Positions 1 through 8,299 of a stretch of 64,000 nt of DNA are shown here, piece by piece. Each line of letters starts with the position of its first letter. Within the stretch, counting starts at the first letter, position 1. Position numbers and translations under genes: made by a program. The notes under the pieces were generated by a model, which was given only the letters and a program-made list of their open reading frames with translations, did not search any database and was not told the DNA's origin. The DNA is from Flammula alnicola (lineage: Eukaryota > Basidiomycota > Agaricomycetes > Agaricales > Strophariaceae), in NCBI GenBank assembly GCA_015499995.1, contig JADNRV010000248.1, positions 1-64,000 on the forward strand, given 5' to 3'.

Positions 1-6
1 GTTTAG

Positions 7-1160
7 CTGCCTCGGCAGGAATAATTCCATTTGGCGATATCTTCGATCTGGATTCTCTTCGAAATCAAATGCGGACGCCGATCCTGGAATGGCGAGATGT
101 CAAAGAATTGCCTTCAGGTTCTTCCGAACCATATTCAACTTCTGAAGTAGAAGACTTAGGTTGCTGGACAACGCGCCCAGAAAGCGAAGGCGAACCGATT
201 CGTGCAGAAAACGTTGTGCATCACCTCGGAGTAGATGTTTCGTACACGAGAGTCCCTGTGCGTACCCGCTTACAGCCTTGGGATCGCGAAGAACTCCATG
301 TCGTGCTCCCTCAACTTGCTGCTGTGACGTATCCTCGAAACCCTATAGTGAACGCAGAAGACTTGAATACGCTGGCTCCATCTCCACGGGGCCACTTTCT
401 AAGACCTGACCAACATCTCACTTGTTTCGACACCTTGTACTACGCGACCTCCGGCACAAAACCCTTTGAATGGCAATTTACCTGGTCTCCAGCCTGGCGA
501 ACCATTGGCCGTTATTTAACTTTCACGTATGGCATGAAGGAGCTTGGGAGAGATTATTTATTGCGGATGTTCCAGACCGAGGGCCTCTCTGAGGAGGTAC
601 CACCGGTCAGTACATTGTTTGTTCTTGCTTGTTGGCAGATATTAACCTGATTTTAATCCTTGAATCCCCAGTTTATCGCGGTACATATTCGTCGCGGGGA
701 TTTCTCTGCGTTTTGCTCCCATAGTGATCGCAGCCACGATGATTGTTTCCCGCCTGTTTCTGCGTACGATAAGCGCGTCAAAGAAGTCCAAAGTGACCTA
801 ATCAGCGTACATAAACTTCCAGTATGGAATGTCGTCGTTACATCAGGTGCGTTTTTATATCTCTCGGATGTCCCTTCCTTTGTTTTGCTTATAAAATATT
901 CCGCACTTTCAGACGAAACATCACCCTCATTCTGGGCTGATGTGCGGAAACAAGGATGGTCTTACGTCAATCATACAGAAGAAAAAACACTCGAACGATA
1001 CGGAGAATGGTATCCTCCATTGATTGATATGGTCATGCAGAGTTACGCTCTAGGGTTTGTGGGAACGGAGGACTCGACTTTCAGTTTGGTCGCTCGCAGA
1101 AGGATCGAAGATTGGAATGGCGGTGTGGCTAAGGACGTGAACGTACAAAAAGGCTACTAA
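7..1160 (+). CDS. O-fucosyltransferase-like membrane glycosyltransferase, copy 1 (5' end outside window)
   Basis: Partial gene: the window opens at an intron end (gtttag), and the first exon visible reads ..ASAGIIPFGDIFDLDS. Exons are 7-605, 672-846 and 913-1160, with GT..AG introns between them; TAA is at 1158-1160. The motif FIAVHIRRGDF, just after the 605/672 junction, resembles the conserved HxRR segment of GDP-fucose-dependent O-FucT and NodZ-type transferases. Downstream GEWYPPLIDMVMQSYALGF and GTEDSTFS match the other copies at 2410-4234 and 32797-34520, which supports the splicing. Family knowledge suggests a Golgi/ER lumenal sugar transferase that uses GDP-fucose; the acceptor is unknown. 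No frame lesion is visible in the part present. The membrane anchor would lie upstream of the window. It is the first of three tandem same-strand copies. Confidence 0.8.
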
Positions 1161-1426
1161 GTCATATACAATACTCAGATATTGTATTGTATAGAGTTTT
1201 TAATAAGTTTTTATCAGTTCATACTCTAGCGTATTGATACAAAAGACGTAACAAGAGGCTTGTGCACTGAAATGCCACAACAGGGATAAGTAGGAGTTAA
1301 GCTTAAAGTAGTAATATCCGGCTGCTGTGATATCGAATTCAGAGCCTGAGGATCAAGTTGTACAAATTGATCGGGTGAAGGAATACCAACTACAGATTGA
1401 CTACAGAATGAGGATACGTCGTCTGA
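1161..1426. other. Spacer downstream of fucosyltransferase copy 1
   Basis: No gene seen. Just after the stop codon there is a short AT-rich inverted repeat (ATACAATA / TATTGTAT, about 1168-1190) that could form a hairpin near the 3' end of the transcript. The rest is unremarkable up to the target-site duplication of the hAT-like element at 1427. Confidence 0.4.
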
Positions 1427-1434
1427 GATCAGGC

Positions 1435-2348
1435 TAGTGTTGTCGTCGAGGCGAGTTGACCTCGAGTTGGAACTCGACTCGCCTCGAAATCAGGGCAACT
1501 CGTATCAACTCGTTGGCAACGAGTTGCCTCGAGGTACCTCGACGAGTTGACACGAGGTGGCATCAGAGCTCTCACGTGATGCGGCCGCGCACCGGACCTG
1601 AGTGCGTCTCGACGGTCTCGTTGCGTTCAAGCCATTGCGCCTTCCACTTGTTGCACACGATTCGTACCCGCTAATGTACATTATGTTATTGAATACATTT
1701 CTTGATATTTTAAAACTACGACGTATTCACCGTCACGAACCATCCCACAAACATCGCTTTGTCAAGAAACTGCTGCACAGCTACCTGCCAGAAAGAGTCA
1801 AGAACTTGCAGAAGATAAAGCCATTGTCAAGCGCGAATTGGCTAGGTACGAGGTGGCGGGTATTGTTCCCTCATCAAGTCTTGAGGTTCTTCAAGTCCTC
1901 AAGTTCTCGGAGTACGTACCATTCCCAGAAATTTTCATTTGTCAAAGATCTAACTTAATTGAATTGCAAACACGATCGACCGTTGACTGAGTCGACTCAT
2001 GGAATTTGCTGACGAGCTTATGGCCCCTGGAAATTTTGAATAACGCAATTAATTGATTCAGAATATGCATTCAGAATCCTAACCTGCTAATCTGCTCTCT
2101 CTGTCGTTGCATTTATCTAGTCTACATTGCTTTAATTCACAGTAGCCTACAGTAGCATCCTAATCTACGGTCGCCTGCAGTGAGATCAAAACTCGGTTAT
2201 CTCTGCCATCTTATTGGATGGAAACGAGATCACGGCAATTACCGACCTCGCGAGTTGGCTCGAGGCACAACTCGACATAACTCGAAATTTCGAGTTGATT
2301 CGAGTTGTCCACCTCGCCTCGCCTCGCCTCGCCTCGGCGACAACACTA
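1435..2348. mobile_element. hAT-like non-autonomous transposon (MITE), copy 1, with 8-bp TSD
   Basis: Both ends are readable. The left end starts TAGTGTTGTCGTCGAGGCGAG at 1435; the right end, read on the minus strand, starts TAGTGTTGTCGCCGAGGCGAG, so about 21 bp of terminal inverted repeat have one mismatch. The direct repeat GATCAGGC flanks the element at 1427-1434 and 2349-2356. An 8-bp TSD with a TAG-start TIR is typical of the hAT superfamily. The subterminal zones (about 1445-1560 and 2240-2340) are packed with CGAGTT/AACTCG motifs in both orientations, as expected for transposase-binding arrays. The right end also carries five tandem CCTCG units. No transposase ORF is present in the 914 bp, so it must be mobilised in trans. 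It lies between fucosyltransferase copies 1 and 2. Confidence 0.85.
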
Positions 2349-2409
2349 GATCAGGCATAAGTAGGCTCGGCACAAGCCCCGGCGGCAGGGTTCGAACTAG
2401 CATGATGTC

Positions 2410-4234
2410 ATGAACACAGTTCCTGCCTTTCTTCTTCAATTTGCTCCTAGATACCCTTCAATTGGCATGGCTCTTGGTAGAACCAGAACGTTCTTCCTAG
2501 TTTTTCTTATTTTGGTTGGCGCAGTCGCTATCCTGCCGTATGCGGGGTTTATATGGCCTGTCCTGGACTCCCTAAAACACTTCACACTCGCACCTTCGCC
2601 AGCTCCCACATGCACCGATGTTCGAGTGACTACCGAACAGTTGCCTCACGCACTCCTTGGATCACCTACAGCTAGATTTAGAGGCGAGAACTTCCTTTTA
2701 TCTTGCTTCAAGTTGATTCAAGTTGAAGGACTACCATAACAGATAACATTCGGAATGATTCAAGCTATATCACCAGTTGGTCCAGTGCAGGATATAGTGC
2801 GTATATGCATCGGTTTATATTTGTATAATTATTCGTACTCACGCCATCTTAAACTTCAGGTAATCAATTCATGAGTTATGTGAGTGGAGAGAGATTCAGT
2901 AGTATACGTAGCATCTGTAACTGATGTTTCTTCTAATTAGGTCAACATGATTTACCTTGGTACAATCACAAATCGAATACCCATTATCCCTCCATTTGCG
3001 CCTAGCCACCACATACGTGAGCATATCTGATATGTTTTGTGATTGACTTCTGATGTCATGTTGTTCATCTAGCGCGCTCTGCAGGAATCGTTCCATTTGG
3101 TGACATATTTGATTTGGATTACATGCGCAAGGAGCTTCGCGCCCCCGTTCTCGAATGGCGAGATGTCAAAGAACTTCCTTTGCGCTCTTCCAAGGAACCA
3201 TATTCTACCCGGGAAGTCGAAGACATAGGCTGCTGGACAACGACCAAAGACAGCCAAAACACTGGGACACAGTCGGAAACTGTCGTGCAGCATCTCGGCC
3301 TAGACGTCTCTTACACCAAGATTCCGCTATTCACTCGTTTTCCAAGTTCCAAGCCTGATGAAATCCATGTCGTGTTCCCTCAAGTGGCTGCCGTGATATA
3401 TCCAGAAGATCCCCTTGTAGAGCCGGACAAGTTGAAGAATCTCCAACCATCTCCGAAGGGTCATCAAAGAACACCTGACGCTCATCTCTCATGTTTTGAC
3501 TCATTATATTATGCGACATCGGGTGCAAAAGATTGGGAGTGGCAAAAATCCTGGTCACCAGCCTGGCAAAAGATCGGTCGATATTTACCATTTACGCAGA
3601 CTCTGAAGCAACTCGGACGCGACTACATTTCGCGGGCGTTCCAATTTTCGGGTCCTTTGGACAACCTGCCACCTGTAGCTTCACTTCCTTCCACTGGAAT
3701 CTCGGCGAGACGGCTGATCTTGTTATTGTTTCGCAGTTTATAGCGGTGCACATTCGTCGCGGGGACTTTATTGGCTTCATTGGCCGATGCCCACTCGTAA
3801 ATGGCATGCGGACCAACTGCTTCACCCCTCTTTCTGTGTATGCAAAGCACGTCGATGTTATCAAGGAAAAATGGGTAACCAAGAGTAATCTCACTATATC
3901 AAACGTTATTGTCATGTCGGGTATGAATTCAGTGTCATGTTCGCCATCCGTCTAGCTTTATATTGACAAAATTTTCTGATTTCCAGACGAACAATCCCCC
4001 GCATTCTGGGATGATGTACAGAACCATGGATGGTCGTTTATCAACCACACACGAGAAGAAACTGTTGAGAACTTCGGAGAATGGTTTCCTCCAATTATCG
4101 ATACAGTCATCCAGAGTTTCGCCGTCGGGTTGATAGGTACTAAGGGTTCAACTTTTAGCTTGGTTGGTGAGAGGAGGGTTAAAGATTGGAATGGCGGGTT
4201 TACTAGTGAAGTGGACATAGGGACTAGCCAATAA
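2410..4234 (+). CDS. O-fucosyltransferase-like type II membrane protein, copy 2 (complete)
   Basis: Seven exons fit the conserved protein: 2410-2683, 2743-2796, 2860-2879, 2941-3016, 3073-3674, 3737-3920 and 3987-4234, giving 485 aa. An alternative in-frame start is the Met at 2467, directly before the membrane anchor FFLVFLILVGAVAIL. Motifs in order: IPIIPPFAPSHH, SAGIVPFGDIFDLD, CFDSLYYATSGAK, SWSPAWQKIGRYLPF, FIAVHIRRGDF (start of exon 6) and GEWFPPIIDTVIQSF. A short cytosolic tail, an N-terminal anchor and a lumenal transferase domain fit a Golgi-type glycosyltransferase of the O-FucT/NodZ fold; donor and acceptor are inferred from family only. Intron 1 starts with GC, not GT, at the site where copies 3 and 4 have GT. 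The related copy 1 has the motif GTEDSTFS where this copy has GTKGSTFS. Confidence 0.82.
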
Positions 4235-5036
4235 GTTGAGCATGCTCCTAGCGCAGTACCTTAAGTTTTACGTATTGTTTTAATTAATTTTACTCTATAT
4301 TATGTATTTGCACAGACGAAAGGAACGGATAAGAAGGAATGGAGGGCGTACATTGAGAATGATTGAGGAACATGAGAACATCTGTGTCGTCAGTCAACTT
4401 TCGGGGCCGGCCCGCTTACCGTCGATTGGGTCCGAGGCAAAAATTAGATTCAACCAAGCCCTTCTCTTCGTCCCATCCAAGTCCCATCTTTCACCCAGTC
4501 TTTCTTCTGTCCGAAACCAAGTACTTTTTCACTGCCAGGTGACATAGGTCTAAGGAAAGCGGTTGGAATACTAGATCTTTTGGCGCGATGTTATTGAACC
4601 AAACTGTCCCGAGGCTAAGTAACAAGATATCGATATCTCGCAGACTCCGCTCATTCCTCGGCGGTCCTTAGTGAATTAGTTCTTGCTAGTTGGGACCTGA
4701 ATTTTCTATACATGCAGAAGAGTCAGATTTTCCACTGGAGAAGGGGGGTGATCATGGGTGCCATCGCAAAGTAAGGTCCTTCGTTGATGTGCTTTCACTG
4801 TCAGGTTGCTTGACTTCAACATGCATCAGATTGGCTGAATTAGTCTTCTTCAATTTGCCGGACCTTGAGTGAGTGGGTCGATTCGGTCCTAAAGGACATG
4901 AAACACCGATCGGATTTAGCATCCCGAGGCACGTGTAAAGGTCAACGTGATCTTCTTGATGAACGCGTCGTTTGTTTACATAAGTCCATTATCTTATCGT
5001 GTTACTTAGTACTTTACCTCCAGCCTGGCCGCTCTT
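4235..5036. other. Intergenic stretch, nothing recognised
   Basis: About 800 bases downstream of fucosyltransferase copy 2. Only short ORFs occur in several frames, with no family motif, no paired splice sites joining them and no clear repeat. I see no gene here. Confidence 0.4.
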
Positions 5037-5400
5037 TTAATGAATTAACTTAGGCAAGATACTACCAATATACGGCTTTGCTGTTCCGTTGAGCATCGTT
5101 GTAAGCATGCGTTGATGTTTATTGCTTCGCTTGATGACTTTTCCATTTATTTCTCCCTCAGGTTGAAATAATTCCTCGAGAAATCTAGGAATAGACCACC
5201 CGACATCATCAAGCGCCTTCAAAATATTGTCGATCTTGTTTGGATCTTGTCATTCCTCGATCGTGGAGACTTTCTCTTGCTTGTAGAGGTGGCTGCGGGG
5301 GGCGGTAGACGAGCAAGTGGTGTAGCAAAACCACCTTGCTGAGAGCTCTGGCGCTGTGGCGTGTCTGGTTCCATGAGAGGAAGAAAATTATTTGATTCTA
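5037..5400 (-). pseudogene. Decayed fragment of a DUF6589-like repeated-gene/mobile-element protein
   Basis: On the minus strand the segment from about 5250 down to 5040 reads NKIDNILKALDDVGWSIPRF, then FLEELFQPEGEINGKVIKRS and a stop. This resembles the N-terminal block of DUF6589-type proteins (short helix, 'GW..gEFLy.lF', then an 'R...H..mv..fL.g' block), which occur in many dispersed copies in Agaricomycetes. Upstream, at about 5260-5370, a Ser/Pro/Lys-rich tail that would precede this block is in a different reading frame, so a frameshift separates the two. The core of such proteins is absent. The family call rests on remembered pattern only; it could instead be an unrelated lineage-specific gene fragment. 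Confidence 0.4.
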
Positions 5401-5736
5401 AACATCGCCAAGTACACAATTTTTTACAATAAAGCAAACTGAGACAGCCTGAAACCATCGGAAAGCAATAGCTAAGTTGTGCGAGATAAGATAACATGCG
5501 CAGGAATATTAGATTAGATGAGCACGCAATCTGCACGTGATGTTGAAGAAAGCAACGATTTGTAGCCGAGATGACCGAATGGACCCACCCACTACAGGTT
5601 CGGCAAATTTAAGCAGACCTTATATGTTACTGATCGACTATCATCAGTATTATTAGGTCAGCTTAGGGAGACTATGGCTGAATGTCTCGAATGATGGGCC
5701 ATCTCTCCGACCTAAATATCGCTTATTTTTTCTTTA

Positions 5737-5952
5737 CAGCTATATTCAAAACGATAGAGCTTTTCGACCGGCGTTGTTCCTCAGCGGTTTATTTATTTAT
5801 TGATCCAGATAATGCCAAATATGTACCGATCGGGACGATTTGTGCTGATGGCGGCCCAAATTGGGGACGGGTAACTATTTGGCTACTTATAAATAAACAA
5901 ACCGCTGAGGAGCAACATCGGCCAAAAAGCTCTATCGTTTTGAATATAGCTG
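5737..5952. mobile_element. Tc1/mariner-like MITE with about 62-bp TIRs and TA target duplication
   Basis: The left arm starts CAGCTATATTCAAAACGATA; the minus-strand reading of the right arm starts with the same bases. The match continues for about 62 bp with a handful of mismatches, to the run TTTATTTAT. TA dinucleotides flank both ends (5735-5736 and 5953-5954). The element is 216 bp and non-coding, with about 90 bp between the arms. TA duplication plus CAG-start inverted repeats fit a mariner-type non-autonomous element. It lies about 200 bp upstream of the decayed fucosyltransferase copy 3. Confidence 0.8.
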
Positions 5953-6149
5953 TACTTTGGATCTGTTGCTCTCTTGTTGCTCTCTAGCACGGAGGTTGGG
6001 ATGCGTCATGCGAGAAACAGGGCCTGGTTGCGATGAATGCATTGGATTATTGAACAAGAGCTCGAGAGATCTTGTCTGGTAATGGATCTGCACATCTGGA
6101 AGGTTGGACGTGCTATAAGGCTTACCTGAGATTTGTCTGGCCTCTCCAC

Positions 6150-6900
6150 TGTTAAAAACTTCGGTTCCGCTTCCCCACCAGCCTATGCGTCGACGAACTA
6201 CCACGGGCGTTCCTAGGAGCTCCTACTAAAGCGATTCAGAGGTGAGTCCGATCATATTGGATGCCGTGCAGCACTTGGAGCACTGACTCAGAAGTAATAT
6301 AGACAATCTTCGGAACGACTCTAGCGATATCACTGGATGGTCAGGTGGAGGATTTAGTACGTGGATCTTTCGCTTTGGATCATATTCTTACTGGCCAAAA
6401 CTTCATAATCCCAGCTAACGAACTCACGAACTATGTGCTTAAATCTTGGCCTTGAGCATTCTGCACCTTGCTTGAATTTTGCTTAGGTCAGTTTTTCTAT
6501 ATGTCTGCCCTACCTGTTCATCAGTTTATAGCTCTGCACATTCGCCGTGCAGACTTTTCTGGCCAATGTCACTCGCACGAGGGCGGAAGCTGCTTCCCTC
6601 CTCTTTCTGCATATGGGAGGCATGTTAAAGATACCAAAATCATAATGGAGCTGACAATCAAACGTGATCTTTCCGTGTCCAATGTTATCGTGATGTCAGG
6701 TGGGTTTTGGTCGACGTTTCCTTCCTCTTTAATATCACTAAACTTTGTTGTTGTGCAGAGGAAGCATCGCTCTTATTCTGGGATGATGTGAATAACCAGG
6801 GATGGCTGTTCGTCAACCACGCACAAGAGTGCAGGATTGGAATGGAATGGCGGTGCGACTAGAGAAGTTAATATCCACCTTATCAGAAGTGTTGCACTGG
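6150..6900 (+). pseudogene. O-fucosyltransferase-like pseudogene, copy 3
   Basis: Homologous pieces of copies 1 and 2 follow in order. DELPRAFLGAPTKAI (about 6192-6235) corresponds to EQLPHALLGSPTARF of copy 2 and ends at a canonical GTGAGT donor. NDSSDITGWSGGGFS follows (about 6315-6360). FIALHIRRADF (about 6523) then begins a nearly intact exon to 6700, and LFWDDVNNQGWLFVNHAQE follows (about 6765-6830). The central half of the protein (the IPF..GDIF to SPAW region) is missing. Between HAQE and DWNG the segment matching ERYGEWYPP..GTEDSTFS is deleted, leaving the tail out of frame. The Gly of HIRRGDF is Ala. The anchor exon is no longer recognisable. Confidence 0.75.
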
Positions 6901-7006
6901 AGGTTTTTACGTAGGTCACGATGATAGATCTTCAATACTGTTTTATCCTATATCATATTCACCAATAATCGGCTCTCGATGACTAGAGGATCACGCAAAT
7001 TTGAAC

Positions 7007-7052
7007 ACCATTCACTTGGGAGCGACGTACTGTATGCAGTACGGTGAATGGT
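7007..7052. repeat. Short hairpin-forming inverted repeat
   Basis: ACCATTCAC at 7007-7015 pairs with GTGAATGGT at 7044-7052, and the inner GTACTG / CAGTAC also pair. It lies in the spacer between the decayed fucosyltransferase copy and the glutaredoxin gene. Its role is unknown; it may be a relic of an inverted-repeat element. Confidence 0.5.
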
Positions 7053-7129
7053 CCTTTTACATCAACTGAGGATGCCTGGGTTCTGGACAGCCTGGGGATT
7101 CTATGGCCTTCTGCACAAGCCATCATAAG

Positions 7130-7208
7130 CCATCATCGAGTCGGCAGATGATTCGAGTTAGGTCGAAGTGTTCACTCCGCCTCGCCTCGCCTCGCGTTGG
7201 CGGCAACA
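7130..7208. repeat. Solo terminal remnant of the hAT-like element family
   Basis: The stretch matches the minus-strand reading of the left end of the element at 29136-29797: a CGAGTT-type motif, GAAGTGTTCACTCCG, a short tandem CCTCG tract (three units here), then GGCGGCAACA. The last bases of the expected terminus (CAACACTA or CAACATTA) are altered to CAACAGGA. No opposite end or target duplication was found, so this is a truncated copy. It ends about 255 bp upstream of the glutaredoxin-like start codon. Confidence 0.65.
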
Positions 7209-7463
7209 GGAGGCCGCAGATCAACCGGGAGGCGGTACCTTGTTTGTTGTTTGGATCGGAAGATGGACGGCCGTGAGATAAGGAGACAAAGAGATGCGAA
7301 ATTTCCATTTCAGCCAGGCCACTCTCTAAACCTCCACGTTCATTACCTTCAGACTTCTTATATAGACTCTTGTCCTCTTTATATGTCGCTTCCCCGCGTC
7401 AACAGTCGCACTCCACTTCAGCCGCTTTCCCACGATATCCACCCTGCCTCCGTCTCCTCATTC

Positions 7464-8299
7464 ATGGCTGCAACTCCCAGTGTTGCCCATGTCATTGCGG
7501 CCTTGAATCCTCGAAAACCGAAACAGCGCACCACTTTCGTAGCCCTCATCATCCTCGTGTGTCTTAGCACATACATCTTCATTGCTCATAGTGCCTCGCT
7601 ATCGCCAGCACTATCCATGCGACGTTCCGATTCATCGACTGACCAGCTAGCTCTGGCACTCGAGACGATACAGAACGCGCGACTGGCAGAAGTCAAGAAT
7701 AAGCACAACATGAAGAAAGGTCACCACCAATACAAGGCCCCATTGAAATTGGACCTTCCTCAAGAGCTCGCTGCGGTCACAAGTTTCCTTGAGAGTCTAC
7801 CTCAAAATGTCATCCCCCACACGGTAGACCCCTCAAAACCGATTGACCCACAACTGGTGTTGGACTTTGATACTCGGGGACCACGCGTCCAGGAAGAGGT
7901 GAAAGCCATGGTCGAGGACGTTTGGTTGCGAAATCCTGTCTTCTTTTATTCCAAGGTTAGCTCGACGTCACTTCTCCTCTGTCTTTTAAAGTCTTAACTT
8001 TGGCTCTCTAGCTTTACTCGTCATCATCACGAGAAATTAAAAGCATGCTGGCAGAGCTGTACCTCCGACCTGCGCCCACAATTATCGATGTGGACGTTCG
8101 CGACGATGCCGAGATATTGATGCCTATGCTCCGCCGGTTGACTTCCTTCCCTGAGCTACCCGTGCTCCTTATCGGAGGCAAGCCCGTAGGCTCACTGGAA
8201 GAAGTTAATGCTCTGCACAAGAGCGGAGAACTACAGAAAATGATCACAGAGGCAGGCAGCCTCATAGACGGCGCAAAGAAAAAGAAGCATAGGAAATAA
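7464..8299 (+). CDS. Membrane-anchored glutaredoxin-like protein lacking the active-site cysteine
   Basis: Two exons, 7464-7955 and 8012-8299, encode 259 aa. The Met at 7464 is preferred over an upstream in-frame Met at 7197, because 7197 lies inside a transposon remnant and the membrane anchor TTFVALIILVCLSTYIFIA (residues 23-41) follows the later start. The C-terminal half has the glutaredoxin fold pattern: VFFYSK, then the active-site loop, IIDVDVRDDAEI, the cis-Pro strand ELPVLLIGGKPVGS and a terminal helix. At the active site, where the paralogue at 35380-36257 has TYCPYS, this protein reads LYSSSS, so the catalytic Cys is Ser. The intron falls just before this loop in both genes. Topology resembles ER/Golgi Grx6/Grx7-type proteins. 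Redox catalysis is unlikely; a structural or binding role is inference. Confidence 0.8.

Noticed and set aside
2380..2405. GGTTCGAA-like box suggesting a tRNA gene
   Set aside because: No cloverleaf arms or A-box fit around it, and it lies just outside a transposon end.
7197..7463. Upstream in-frame Met for the glutaredoxin-like gene
   Set aside because: The extension begins inside a transposon remnant and would bury the membrane anchor; the Met at 7464 is the better start.
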